Assembly (NCBI GenBank): GCA_019635285.1
Contig: JAHBZS010000005.1
Coordinates: 94,300 to 158,299, forward strand
Reading direction: 5' to 3'
DNA length: 64,000 nt
Origin: Rubrivivax sp.
Lineage (GTDB): Bacteria > Pseudomonadota > Gammaproteobacteria > Burkholderiales > Burkholderiaceae_C
The notes under the pieces are model-generated. The model saw nothing but the letters and a program-made list of their open reading frames with translations. It searched no databases and was not told the origin of the DNA. A program made the translations under genes and the position numbers. The first letter of the stretch is position 1; each line of letters begins with the position of its first letter. Positions 49,556 through 58,235 of the stretch are shown piece after piece.

Positions 49556-50508
49556 ACGACCCAGTGCAAGCCTTCAAGCTGGCGATGCTGGCCGCGCTGG
49601 GCCATGCGCCTGAGCTGATCGAGCCGGGCCGGCTGCAGCGCTTCGCCACGTCCGATAAGCGCGGCGACTCGGCCGGCTGGTGCAAGCTGTTCGTCGACCT
49701 GCGCGGCGGTGTGTACGGCTGCAACCGGGCTGGCGTTTCGGAGGCCTGGAAGGCCGACCGCGACCGACCGATGACGCGCCAGCAGCGCGCCGAGCTGGCA
49801 CGGCAGATTGGCCAGGCCACGGCCGAGCGCGAGTCCGAGCAGCGCCAGCAATGGGCCGTGAACGCCGAACGCATCAAGCGCCTGTGGGCACAGTGCGTGC
49901 CGCTGGTGCCGGGCGACCCGGTGACGCTGTACCTGAAGCGGCGGGGTTTCGGCGGCGTGTGGCCGCTGCCGGCATGCCTGCGCCTGCATCGTGCGCTGCC
50001 CTGCTGGAACGGCGACGAGAAGATCGGGGTGTTCCCGGCGATAGTGGCGCCCTTGGTTGCGCCCGGTGGCCGAGTCGTTTCGTTGCATCGCACGTACCTG
50101 GCGGTGGACGGTCGCAAAGCGGACCTGCCCAGTCCCAAGAAGCTGACCGCGACGGCGGGGCCACTGGCCGGCGCCTGCATTCCGCTGCACGAGCCGCAGC
50201 GCGGCGTGATCGGCATTGCCGAGGGCATCGAAACCGCCCTGGCTGCCTGGCTGGCGTCCGGCGTGCCCACGGTGGCCGCCTACTCGGCGGGCAACCTGGC
50301 GGCGTGGCAGTGGCCGGTGAGCGTGCAGCGGCTGGCGATCTTTGCCGACAACGACCGGGCCGGGCGGGAAGCCGCCGATGAGCTTCGCGCGCGCGCGCTT
50401 TCTGCCGGCATCGGCTGCGAGGTGCTGACCCCGAGCGACGACGGCGCCGACTGGTGCGACGTGTTGGCGCAGCACGGTGCCGTCACCATCGAAGGGACGA
50501 CGGTATGA
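49552..50508 (+). CDS. Toprim domain-containing primase-like protein
   Basis: A 318-residue protein. The C-terminal half carries a Toprim domain, with the glutamate in GIAEGIETALAAW near 228 and the DxD-type acidic pair in IFADNDRAGREAA near 266-270. Before it lies the segment with PVTLYLKRRGF and PCLRLHRALPCW, typical of the DUF7146/primase family of integrative elements. It probably primes replication of the excised element. It overlaps both neighbours. Confidence 0.85.
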   Translation: MNDPVQAFKLAMLAALGHAPELIEPGRLQRFATSDKRGDSAGWCKLFVDLRGGVYGCNRAGVSEAWKADRDRPMTRQQRAELARQIGQATAERESEQRQQWAVNAERIKRLWAQCVPLVPGDPVTLYLKRRGFGGVWPLPACLRLHRALPCWNGDEKIGVFPAIVAPLVAPGGRVVSLHRTYLAVDGRKADLPSPKKLTATAGPLAGACIPLHEPQRGVIGIAEGIETALAAWLASGVPTVAAYSAGNLAAWQWPVSVQRLAIFADNDRAGREAADELRARALSAGIGCEVLTPSDDGADWCDVLAQHGAVTIEGTTV

Positions 50509-52088
50509 GCGCGATGCACGACCTGGCACGCATGCGTGCAACGACCGTGGCCCTGGCCGCGAGCGACTTCGCCCCGGCCAGTGCCGATGTCCTGCAACCT
50601 GACGTAGCAGTCCCCAAGCCCTTGCCCGATGAGCTGCTGCCGGTGGAAGCCTTCCCGCTGCCGGCGCTGCCCGAGGCTTTCCGGCCGTGGGTGGCCGACG
50701 TGTCGCAGCGCATGAACTGCCCTCCCGACTTCGTGGCGGTGCCGTTGATCGTGGCGGCGGCATCGTTGGTGGCGCGCCTTGTCGGCATCCGGCCGCAGGC
50801 GCGAACCGACTGGATCGAGCGCGGCAACCTGTGGGCGCTGATCGTGGGTCGGCCCGGAATCATGAAGTCGCCCGCGATGGCGCAGGCCCTGGCACCGATG
50901 GAACGTCTGGAAGCGCGAGCGGCCGAGGACTACCGCAGGGCACTCGACGACTTCACGGATGCCAAGCCGCTGCGCGAGCTGCGCGCCGAGGCCGGCAAGA
51001 AGGCGGCGCGTGCGGCGCTGAAGAAGGACGCGCAAGCCGACGTGTCCGACCTGCTGAGGCGCGAGGCCGACGACGACGAGCCGATCCGCAGGCGCTACGT
51101 GGTGGCCGATGCCACTTATGAGAAGCTGGGCGAAATCTTCGTCAGCAATCCGGGCGGCGTGCTGTCGGTGCGCGACGAGATGCGCGGACTGTTCCTGCAC
51201 TTGGCGCGCGAGGAATCGGCGACGGCGCGGGCCTTCTACCTGCAGGCATGGAGCGGCGGCAGTTACCACTTCGACCGCATCGGGCGCGGCACGGTGACAG
51301 TGGACGACGCGCGGCTTTCGATGATCGGCGGCATCCAGCCGGGCCCGCTGTCCGACCTTATGCTGCAAGCCCGGCGCGGGGCGGCCGACGACGGGATGAT
51401 CGAGCGCTTCCTGATCGCCTGGCCCGACTCGCCAGGCGCGTGGCGCGACGTGGATCGCTGGCCCGACAACGACGCCAAGCGCAAGGCATGGGAAGCCTTC
51501 GACCGCCTGGACGGCATCACGCACGAAGCCCTGCAGGCCGAGGTGCAAACCGGCTTCGATGGTGAACCGCAGGGGCTGCCGTACCTGCGCTTTGCCGACG
51601 ATGCGCGCGAAGCCTTCGCCGAGTGGCGCGCCGACCTGGAAGCCAAGCTGCGCGGCGCCGACCTGGGAAGCCTGGAAGGCGCGCTGTCCAAGTTCCGGCA
51701 TCACATTCCCGCCCTGGCGCTGGCGCTGCATGTGGTGGACGGCGGCACCGGGCCGGTGACGCTGGCGCCGACAACGCGCGCGCTTGCGCTGGCCGACTAT
51801 TTCGAGTCGCACGCCCGGCGCCTGCATGCCAGTGGCCGGCGCGTGGCCGTGCGCGGCGCGCGGGCGCTTCTGGACAAGGCGCGGGCCGGCGACCTGCCCG
51901 ACCCCTTCACGGCGCGCGACGTGTACCGAAACCAGTGGGCGGGCCTGGCCGACCGCGCGACGGTGGCCGACGCGCTCGACCTGCTGGCGGCGCACGGGTG
52001 GCTGGCGGAAGCGGCCATTGCCACGGGTGCCGATGGCGGCAGGCCGACGACGACCTACAGCCTGACCGAAGGGGCGCGCCGTGGGTAA
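50505..52088 (+). CDS. DUF3987 domain protein (element replication helicase-like)
   Basis: A 527-residue protein matching DUF3987. The conserved beginning FPLPALPEAFRPWVADVSQRMNCPPDFVAVPLIVAAASLV is followed by a Walker A-like GRPGIMKSPAM near residue 120, then VVADATYEKLGEIF and LSVRDEMRGLFLHL (Walker B-like). Such proteins pair with Toprim primases in phage-like islands and are presumed replication ATPases. The start overlaps the primase stop (ATGA). Confidence 0.85.
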   Translation: MSAMHDLARMRATTVALAASDFAPASADVLQPDVAVPKPLPDELLPVEAFPLPALPEAFRPWVADVSQRMNCPPDFVAVPLIVAAASLVARLVGIRPQARTDWIERGNLWALIVGRPGIMKSPAMAQALAPMERLEARAAEDYRRALDDFTDAKPLRELRAEAGKKAARAALKKDAQADVSDLLRREADDDEPIRRRYVVADATYEKLGEIFVSNPGGVLSVRDEMRGLFLHLAREESATARAFYLQAWSGGSYHFDRIGRGTVTVDDARLSMIGGIQPGPLSDLMLQARRGAADDGMIERFLIAWPDSPGAWRDVDRWPDNDAKRKAWEAFDRLDGITHEALQAEVQTGFDGEPQGLPYLRFADDAREAFAEWRADLEAKLRGADLGSLEGALSKFRHHIPALALALHVVDGGTGPVTLAPTTRALALADYFESHARRLHASGRRVAVRGARALLDKARAGDLPDPFTARDVYRNQWAGLADRATVADALDLLAAHGWLAEAAIATGADGGRPTTTYSLTEGARRG

Positions 52089-52551
52089 GTGGCTGGCCCG
52101 GCTGGCGGCACTCGATGACGCGGGGGACAAAGAAAACTTCGCATCCCCCTTCCCGTCGCACTGTCAAAACCGACAAAACCCGGTTCTGTCAGTTTTGGCA
52201 GGGGGCCGGGAGAGGGGTAGCGCAGAAATTTCTGTGGTGCGAGAGGCGCCCGCAGCGCTGCCGCATCCGCTGTGCTGGGGCTGGGGTGACGCAGACATCG
52301 CGCGCTTCCACGCCCGGCGGGCGCGGCTGCTGCGCTGGGGCTGGCCCGCCGATCAAGCCGAGGCACTGGCGGACTGGCTGACCTGCCGCGACGTGGTGGG
52401 CGACGACGACCGCGTGAGCTGCACCGACTGCAGGCACTACCGGCCCGGCCGCTGCGGCAACCATCGGCGCGCCGGGCTTCAATCGGCCGAGCTGGGCCGC
52501 GACCTGGCCGGGATGCCGCAGCGCTGCCCCGGCTTTCAATCCGAGGGGTGA
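52081..52551 (+). CDS. Cys-rich small element protein (GTG start)
   Basis: A 156-residue protein from GTG 52081, overlapping the DUF3987 gene by 8 bases. The first 55 residues look unstructured. From about 60 it carries WGWGDADIARFHARRARLLRWGW, then a cysteine cluster (CTDCRHYRPGRCGNHRRAG ... RCPGF) that may bind zinc. The DNA for residues 27-41 is an imperfect 20-bp inverted repeat. It is a common companion of DUF3987 genes with no assigned role. Confidence 0.7.
   Translation: MGKWLARLAALDDAGDKENFASPFPSHCQNRQNPVLSVLAGGRERGSAEISVVREAPAALPHPLCWGWGDADIARFHARRARLLRWGWPADQAEALADWLTCRDVVGDDDRVSCTDCRHYRPGRCGNHRRAGLQSAELGRDLAGMPQRCPGFQSEG
52161..52201 (+). repeat. Imperfect inverted repeat inside the element operon
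   Basis: CTGTCAAAACCGACAAAACC (52161-52180) is nearly mirrored by CGGTTCTGTCAGTTTTGGCAG (52181-52201). About 17 of 20 positions can pair, with no separate loop. The tract is AT-richer than its surroundings. It could form a hairpin in the operon mRNA or be a protein-binding site. Confidence 0.55.
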
Positions 52552-52553
52552 CG

Positions 52554-53210
52554 ATGGCGACGAAGAAGCAGGCTGCGACGGCGGCAGGGAAGAGGGAAGC
52601 GAGGCCCGCAGCGGCGCCCGACCGCGCGAAGTCCGAGCTGGTGGCGAAGATGGCCCTGCGCCCGAGCGTGAACGCGGCGGCCGTGATGGTGAGCTACGGG
52701 AAGCCGCTGGGTATCGAGCAGGACGACATTGGCGCCCTGATGGATCGGCTGGCCGATGACGTTAAAGGCGTGTGGGCCGGCGACATGAAGCGGGCCGAGG
52801 CGATGCTGTTCGGGCAGGCGCACGCGCTGCAGGCCATCTTCACGAACCTGGCCCGGCGGGCGCCGACCCAGGAGTACATGAAGAACTGGGAAGCCTACCT
52901 GCGCATGGCACTGAAGGCGCAGAACCAGTGCCGCATGACGCTGGAAACCCTGGCGACGATCAAGAACCCGCCCGTGGTGTTCGCAAGGCAGACGAACATC
53001 AACAACGGCGGGCAGCAGCAGGTGAACAACGGCGCGGCGCCGGCCCCAGGGCAGGGCCCCACGCGCGCGGCGAACGTGCAGACCGCGCCGACCGGACTAT
53101 TGGAGCAGCAACATGGCGAATGGTTGGACACCGGAGCGGCGGGCAAGGCAGGCGGCGCTGATCCGCACCTGGCGCCCGTGGGAGAAGTCCACCGGCCCGC
53201 GAAGCGATGA
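52554..53210 (+). CDS. Uncharacterised element protein
   Basis: A 218-residue protein with a basic Lys/Ala-rich first 25 residues and a long helical middle (LMDRLADDVKGVWAGDMKRAEAMLFGQAHALQAIFTNLARRA). A RQTNINNGGQQQVNNG segment then leads to a low-complexity end. The middle resembles phage or island proteins of unknown role. GAGGGG lies before ATG 52554. Its 3' end overlaps the next gene by 98 bases in another frame. Confidence 0.7.
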   Translation: MATKKQAATAAGKREARPAAAPDRAKSELVAKMALRPSVNAAAVMVSYGKPLGIEQDDIGALMDRLADDVKGVWAGDMKRAEAMLFGQAHALQAIFTNLARRAPTQEYMKNWEAYLRMALKAQNQCRMTLETLATIKNPPVVFARQTNINNGGQQQVNNGAAPAPGQGPTRAANVQTAPTGLLEQQHGEWLDTGAAGKAGGADPHLAPVGEVHRPAKR

Positions 53211-53331
53211 AGGCAAGGCGCGCACGTCGCGCAACGGGTTCAAGGGCGGGCACCGGGCCATGCTGCGCGAGCTGGCACGCACGCTGAACGAGGCGCTGCG
53301 GGAGCAACGCGAGGCGCTGCGGCGGCGGTGA
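53113..53331 (+). CDS. Small basic element protein
   Basis: A 72-residue basic protein of the 'WTPERRARQAALIRTWRPWEKSTGPRSDEGKARTSRNGFKGG' type. I recognise it only as a short conserved protein found at the ends of many proteobacterial islands and prophages. It overlaps the preceding gene by 98 bases. It is the last gene before the right arm repeats. Confidence 0.7.
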   Translation: MANGWTPERRARQAALIRTWRPWEKSTGPRSDEGKARTSRNGFKGGHRAMLRELARTLNEALREQREALRRR

Positions 53332-53355
53332 TCGAGCGAGACACGCGCAGGCCGT

Positions 53356-53377
53356 GTGTCCAAGTTTGTGTCCAAGT
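53356..53377 (+). repeat. Two integrase arm-type sites (GTGTCCAAGT) at the right end
   Basis: Exact copies at 53356-53365 and 53368-53377 match the four copies beside the integrase 14.8 kb away. They lie about 60 bases inside the right core site and mark the element's right end. Confidence 0.75.
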
Positions 53378-53436
53378 ACCGCACGCGAAGGTCACATACC
53401 TAGCATTCATGCGGGTTCCAGGCCGATTGCTACATC

Positions 53437-53451
53437 TTGTATCGCAAGTGA
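53437..53451 (+). other. attR core site of the element
   Basis: TTGTATCGCAAGTGA resembles the mnmE 3' end CTGTATCGGGAAGTGA with one base missing. TGTATCG (53438-53444) is shared exactly. Beyond it the sequence returns to core-type genes. The element thus spans about 38431 to 53444, near 15.0 kb. Confidence 0.5.
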
Positions 53452-53565
53452 GCGCGGTGGTCCCCTGGCCCCCACAGGTGGGCGATTGCCGCGCGGCGCG
53501 AAGGGCCTGCACAATGCCTGCAAGCAAAAAGACGCCGCTCAGGCGCCGAATCCGAGCGCACGACG

Positions 53566-54033
53566 ATGGACATCACCACATTGGTCCAGGCTGTGCAGAC
53601 CTCGAAGGCAGGCGATGCCCTGCGCACGGGTCTGGGCGCGCAGCAATGGCAGACGCTGGCGCCCTACATGACGCGTCATGACCTGCGTGCTGGCGAGTTG
53701 CTGATGCGCCAGGGGGACGTCGGCCGCAGCGCCTACTTCGTCGAGCAGGGCAACCTGCAGGTCTTCGTCACCGGCGGGCCGCCCGGCCGGCAGCGCATTG
53801 CCGTGCTGCAACCGGGGTCGCTGGTGGGTGAGCCGGGGCTGTTCGCCGAGGTGCCGCGCAGCGCCAACGTCGAGGCGATGACGCCCTGCGTGGTCTGGGG
53901 CCTGAACGCATCGCAACTCGAGAGGATGTGCACGAGCGTGCCCACGCTGGCGCTGCAGCTGATGCGCGGCGCCGGCGCGGTGATGGCCACGCGCATGCGC
54001 GCCAACATCGAACGTGGCATGCCGCTGGTCTGA
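53566..54033 (+). CDS. Cyclic nucleotide-binding domain protein
   Basis: A 155-residue single cNMP-binding (CAP_ED) domain. The core contains LRAGELLMRQGDVGRSAYFVEQGNLQVFV and LQPGSLVGEPGLFAEVPRSANVEAM, which is the phosphate-binding-cassette region but with a changed GE-x-x-L...RSA pattern. No helix-turn-helix follows, so it is not a transcription factor. It may be a stand-alone sensor. It is the first chromosomal gene after the element. Confidence 0.85.
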   Translation: MDITTLVQAVQTSKAGDALRTGLGAQQWQTLAPYMTRHDLRAGELLMRQGDVGRSAYFVEQGNLQVFVTGGPPGRQRIAVLQPGSLVGEPGLFAEVPRSANVEAMTPCVVWGLNASQLERMCTSVPTLALQLMRGAGAVMATRMRANIERGMPLV

Positions 54034-54042
54034 GCCCGCCGT

Positions 54043-54056
54043 ACTGAGCGCTCAGT
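54043..54056. other. 14-bp perfect palindrome between convergent genes
   Basis: ACTGAGCGCTCAGT is self-complementary and includes the apt stop codon (54052-54054). It sits 10 bases after the cNMP-binding gene. It lacks a loop and a T-tract, so a terminator role is uncertain. Confidence 0.35.
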
Positions 54057-54591
54057 GGCCCTCGAAGTCGACCAGCGTGAACAGCGGCAGGCCCGCCGCA
54101 CGCAGGCGCTGCGAGCCTTTCAGCTCGGGCAGGTCGACGATCGCCGCGCCCTCGATCACCTGCGCCCCCAGGCGCTGCAGCAGGCGCAGCCCGGCGAGCA
54201 TCGTGCCGCCGGTGGCGATCAGGTCGTCGATGAGCACCACGCGGTCGCCCGGGCCGACCGCGTCGGTATGCATCTCCACCGCGCCTGAGCCGTATTCCAG
54301 CTCGTAGCTCTCCTGCACCGTGGTGAAGGGCAGCTTGCCCTTCTTGCGGATCGGCACGAAGCCGACGTTCAGTTCGTAGGCCAGCACCGAGCCGATGATG
54401 AAGCCGCGCGCGTCCAGCCCGGCGACGGCGCTGGGCCGGCTGTCGAAGTAGCGGTGCACGAACTGGTCGATGAGCACGCGGAACACGCGCGGGTTCGACA
54501 ACAGCGGCGTGATGTCGCGGAACATCACGCCCGGGCTCGGCCAGTCGGGCACGGTGCGGATGTGGCTGCGGATGATCTCGATCGCGCTCAT
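54052..54591 (-). CDS. apt: Adenine phosphoribosyltransferase
   Basis: A 179-residue purine-salvage enzyme that makes AMP from adenine and PRPP. The PRPP-binding motif [14 protein letters not shown] is at about 120-133, and [17 protein letters not shown] and [10 protein letters not shown] are family-typical. The length is standard. It lies 13 bases downstream of the Kef-type antiporter gene on the same strand, so cotranscription is likely. Confidence 0.96.
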   Translation of the reverse strand: MSAIEIIRSHIRTVPDWPSPGVMFRDITPLLSNPRVFRVLIDQFVHRYFDSRPSAVAGLDARGFIIGSVLAYELNVGFVPIRKKGKLPFTTVQESYELEYGSGAVEMHTDAVGPGDRVVLIDDLIATGGTMLAGLRLLQRLGAQVIEGAAIVDLPELKGSQRLRAAGLPLFTLVDFEGH

Positions 54592-54604
54592 CGTGTCTCC
54601 TTGT

Positions 54605-56605
54605 TCAGCCGCCGCCCAGCAGCTTGGCCTCGGCCAGCGCCAGCGGCTCGGGCAGGCCGGACAGCACCAGCGTGTCGCCGGCCTTCAACGCCATCTCGTC
54701 GTCGGCATCGCGCACCTGACCGGCGGCCAGGCGCACCGAGACCACGCGCACCCCCACCGCATGCAACGCCAGGTGGCCCAGCTTGGCGCCGACGCAGGCC
54801 GCGGCGGCGGGCAAGGTGACGCTCAGCAGCCGCTCCTGCTGCAGCTCCTCGACCGTGTCGTCGTCGGCGCCGTGGAAATAGCCGCGCAGCAGCGTGTAGC
54901 GCGCATCGCGTGCGTCGCGGGTCATCTGGATGACGCGGCGCATCGGCACGCCGACCAGCACCAGCGCATGGCTGGCGAGCATCAGCGACCCTTCGATGGC
55001 TTCGGGCACCACGGCGGTGGCGCCGGCCTCGCGCAGCCGTTCCAGGTCGGCGTCGTCGAGCGTGCGCACCACCACCGGCACCTTGGGCGCGTGCTCGCGC
55101 ACCAGGCGCAGGATCTTCAGTGCCGACGCGGTGTCCGGGTAGCTGACCACCACCGCGCTGGCGCGCGCCAGGCCGGCGGCCATCAGGCTCTGCAGGCGCG
55201 CGGCGTCGCCGAAGACCACGCTCTGGCCGGCCGCCGCGGCCTGGCGCACGCGGTCCGGGTCCAGGTCCAGCGCCATGTAGGGCATGTGCTCCTTCTCCAG
55301 CAGCCGCGCCAGGTTCTGCCCGCTGCGCCCGTAGCCGCAGATGATGACGTGGCCCTGCGTGGTGATGGCGCGCTTGGCGATGCTCGTCAGCTGCACCGAC
55401 TGCAGCAGCCAGTCGCTGGACGACAGGCGCATGACGATGCGGTTGCTGTAGATGATCAGGAACGGCGCGATGAGCATCGACAGCACCATGCTGGCCAGCA
55501 CCGGGCTGACCCATTGCGGCGCGATCAGGTTGTTCTGCGCACCCAGCGCCAGCAGCACGAAGCCGAACTCGCCGGCCTGCGCCAGGTACAGGCCGGTGCG
55601 CAGCGCCACGCCCGGCGTCGCGCCGAACAGCCGCGTCAGCGCGGCCACCAGCACGAACTTGGCGACCACCGGCAAGCTGGTCATGGCCAGCACCAGGAAC
55701 CACTGGTCGATGATCGGCCGCCAGTCCAGCTTCATGCCGATGGTGATGAAGAACAGGCCCAGCAGCACGTCGTGGAAGGGCCGGATGTCGGTTTCCACCT
55801 GGTGCTTGTATTCGGTCTCGGCCACCAGCATGCCGGCGACGAAGGCGCCGAGCGCGAGCGACAAGCCGGCATGCTCGGTCAGCCAGGCCAGGCCCAGCGT
55901 GATGAGCAGCAGGTTCAGCATGAACAGCTCTTCGCTCTTGCGCCGCGCCACCAGCGTGAGCCACCAGCGCATGACGCGTTTGCCGCCCACCAGCAGCAAC
56001 GTCAGCAGCACCGCGGCCTTGACCATGGCCAGCGCGATCGCCATGGCCAGGCCGCGGCCGCTTTCGTGCAGCGCCGGGATCAGCACCAGCAGCGGCACCA
56101 CCGCCAGGTCCTGGAACAGCAGCACGCCGATGACGCGGCGGCCGTGCTCGGTCTCGATCTCCAGGCGCTCGGCCATCATCTTGACGACGATCGCGGTGCT
56201 GGACATGGCCATCGCGCCGCCCAGCACCAGCGAGCCCTGCCAGCTCATTTCCCACGGCGTGTCGGTGAAGGAGAAGATCCACACCAGCACGCCGTGGCCG
56301 AGCGCCGTGCCGAGCATGGTCAGCGCCACCTGCGACAGGCCCAGCCCGAAGACCAGCGAGCGCATGCTGCGCAGCTTGGGCAGGTTGAATTCCAGCCCGA
56401 TGACGAACATCAGGAAGACCACGCCGAACTCGGCCAGGTACTTGATGCCGGCCGTGTCCTTGGCCAGGGCCAGCGCGTTCGGCCCGATCAGCACGCCCAC
56501 CACCAGGTAGCCGAGCATCGGCGGCAACTTCAGCGAGCGGCAGACCACCACGCCGAGCACTGCGGCGACAAGGTACAGCAGCGCAAGGTCGAGGGTGGTG
56601 GCCAT
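54605..56605 (-). CDS. Kef-type monovalent cation:proton antiporter (CPA2 family)
   Basis: A 666-residue inner-membrane antiporter. About 12 helices (to residue 385) carry the CPA2 pattern, including [12 protein letters not shown] and the [21 protein letters not shown] segment. A cytosolic RCK/TrkA-N domain starts at [17 protein letters not shown] (about 418), followed by a TrkA-C domain. It exports K+ or Na+ in exchange for protons and is usually gated by nucleotide or glutathione binding. KefB, KefC and YbaL are not distinguishable here. Confidence 0.9.
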   Translation of the reverse strand: MATTLDLALLYLVAAVLGVVVCRSLKLPPMLGYLVVGVLIGPNALALAKDTAGIKYLAEFGVVFLMFVIGLEFNLPKLRSMRSLVFGLGLSQVALTMLGTALGHGVLVWIFSFTDTPWEMSWQGSLVLGGAMAMSSTAIVVKMMAERLEIETEHGRRVIGVLLFQDLAVVPLLVLIPALHESGRGLAMAIALAMVKAAVLLTLLLVGGKRVMRWWLTLVARRKSEELFMLNLLLITLGLAWLTEHAGLSLALGAFVAGMLVAETEYKHQVETDIRPFHDVLLGLFFITIGMKLDWRPIIDQWFLVLAMTSLPVVAKFVLVAALTRLFGATPGVALRTGLYLAQAGEFGFVLLALGAQNNLIAPQWVSPVLASMVLSMLIAPFLIIYSNRIVMRLSSSDWLLQSVQLTSIAKRAITTQGHVIICGYGRSGQNLARLLEKEHMPYMALDLDPDRVRQAAAAGQSVVFGDAARLQSLMAAGLARASAVVVSYPDTASALKILRLVREHAPKVPVVVRTLDDADLERLREAGATAVVPEAIEGSLMLASHALVLVGVPMRRVIQMTRDARDARYTLLRGYFHGADDDTVEELQQERLLSVTLPAAAACVGAKLGHLALHAVGVRVVSVRLAAGQVRDADDEMALKAGDTLVLSGLPEPLALAEAKLLGGG

Positions 56606-56668
56606 GGACGACCCGACCGCATGCCGCGGCGGCTCCTAGAATGCCCCGATGCTATCGGAGCCATCGAC

Positions 56669-57658
56669 GTGAATGCCGAACGCAGCTTCGACCCGCAGCG
56701 TGCGCTGCAACTGGCGGCCCAGACCTTCGACATCGAGGCGCGGGCGCTGCAGGCACTGGCGGCGCGCCAGGGCCAGGGTTTCACGCGCAGCGTGCAGGCC
56801 ATGCTGCAGTGCCGCGGCCGGGTCATCGTCATGGGCATGGGCAAGAGCGGCCATGTGGGGCGCAAGATCGCCGCCACGCTGGCGTCCACGGGCACGCCGG
56901 CGTTCTTCGTGCACCCGGCCGAGGCCAGCCATGGCGACCTGGGCATGGTCACGCCCGGCGACGTGGTGCTGGCCATCTCCAACAGCGGCGAAAGCGAAGA
57001 GCTCGCGGCCATCCTGCCGGCGCTGCGGCGCATCGGCGTGACGCTGCTGGCGATGTCGGGCAACGCCGGCTCGACGCTGGCGCGCCATGCCGACCATGTG
57101 CTCGACAGCAGCGTCGACCAGGAGGCTTGCCCGATGAACCTGGCGCCCACCGCCAGCACCACCGCGCAGATGGCGCTGGGCGACGCGCTGGCCGTGGCGC
57201 TGCTGGACGCGCGTGGCTTCCGCGAGGATGACTTCGCCCGCTCGCATCCCGGCGGCAGCCTGGGCCGCAAGCTGCTGATGCACGTGCGCGACCTGATGCG
57301 TTCGGGCAGCGCGCTGCCGCGCGTCGGCCCGCGCGCCAGCTTCCTCGAGATGCTCGGCGAGATGACCGGCAAGGGCCTGGGCTTCGCCGCCATCGTCGAC
57401 GACGACGGCCGGGCCGTCGGCATCTTCACCGACGGCGACCTGCGGCGGCTGATCGAACGCGGCGCCGATCTGCGCGGGCTGCATGCCGAGGACGTGATGC
57501 ACCGCCAGCCACGCTCGCTGAGCGCCGATGCGCTGGCGGTGGACGCGGCCGAGGTGATGGAGCAGCACCGCGTGACCAGCGTGCTGGCCGTCGACGGCCA
57601 GGGCCGGCTGGTGGGCGCACTGAACACCAACGACCTGATGCGCGCCAAGGTCATCTGA
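56669..57658 (+). CDS. kdsD: Arabinose-5-phosphate isomerase (GTG start)
   Basis: A 329-residue enzyme interconverting ribulose-5-phosphate and arabinose-5-phosphate, the first step to Kdo. The SIS domain has VMGMGKSGHVGRKIAATLASTGTPAFFVHPAEASHGDLG and ISNSGESEE. Two CBS repeats follow from about 210. GTG 56669 has CGGAG upstream and gives the family N-terminus (NAERSFDP). A longer ATG start at 56621 is less likely. The stop overlaps the kdsC start (TGATG). Confidence 0.93.
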   Translation: MNAERSFDPQRALQLAAQTFDIEARALQALAARQGQGFTRSVQAMLQCRGRVIVMGMGKSGHVGRKIAATLASTGTPAFFVHPAEASHGDLGMVTPGDVVLAISNSGESEELAAILPALRRIGVTLLAMSGNAGSTLARHADHVLDSSVDQEACPMNLAPTASTTAQMALGDALAVALLDARGFREDDFARSHPGGSLGRKLLMHVRDLMRSGSALPRVGPRASFLEMLGEMTGKGLGFAAIVDDDGRAVGIFTDGDLRRLIERGADLRGLHAEDVMHRQPRSLSADALAVDAAEVMEQHRVTSVLAVDGQGRLVGALNTNDLMRAKVI

Positions 57659-58233
57659 TGCCGGCGCTGCACTTCCCCGCGCAGCTGCTGCTCAAGGCGC
57701 AGGGCCAGGGCCAGGGCCTCGGCCTGCGCTGCGCGATCTTCGACGTCGACGGCGTGCTGACGGACGGGCGCCTGTACATCGGCGAACACGGCGAGACGGT
57801 GAAGGCCTTTCACGTGCTCGACGGCCACGGTCTGAAGCTGCTGCAGCGCGGCGGCATCACGCCGCTGGTCATCACCGGCCGCGACTCGGCCGCGGTGCGG
57901 CGGCGCGTCGCCGACCTGGGACTGCAGCATGCGGTCTACGGCGCGCAGGACAAGCTGGCCGCGGCGCAGGCGCAGCTCGCCGCGCTGGGCGTGGGCTGGG
58001 CCGAGACCGCGGCCATCGGCGACGACTGGCCCGACCTGCCGCTGCTGCACCGCGCCGCCTTCTCCTGCGCCAGCGCCAACGCCCATGCCGAGGTGCGCGC
58101 CGTCGTCGACCACGTGACCGCGCTGCCCGGCGGCCAGGGCGCGGCGCGCGAGTTCTGCGACCTGCTGCTGGTGGCCAGCGGCCGCTACGCGGCGCTGCTG
58201 GAAGCCGAGACGCGCACGCTGGACGCGCGCTGA
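57658..58233 (+). CDS. kdsC: 3-deoxy-D-manno-octulosonate 8-phosphate phosphatase
   Basis: A 191-residue HAD-superfamily phosphatase without a cap domain. Motif I is FDVDGVLTDG (Asp nucleophile at about residue 31), motif II is VITGRDS, and the acidic motif IV is AIGDDWPDLPLL. It removes the phosphate from Kdo-8-phosphate. It is coupled to kdsD by overlap and followed by lptC after 2 bases, the usual LPS gene order. Confidence 0.95.
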   Translation: MPALHFPAQLLLKAQGQGQGLGLRCAIFDVDGVLTDGRLYIGEHGETVKAFHVLDGHGLKLLQRGGITPLVITGRDSAAVRRRVADLGLQHAVYGAQDKLAAAQAQLAALGVGWAETAAIGDDWPDLPLLHRAAFSCASANAHAEVRAVVDHVTALPGGQGAAREFCDLLLVASGRYAALLEAETRTLDAR

Positions 58234-58235
58234 GC

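Noticed and set aside
54470-56620. A long plus-strand open frame running into kdsD
   Set aside because: It is antisense to the Kef-type antiporter. Only the part from about 56669 is real, as kdsD.
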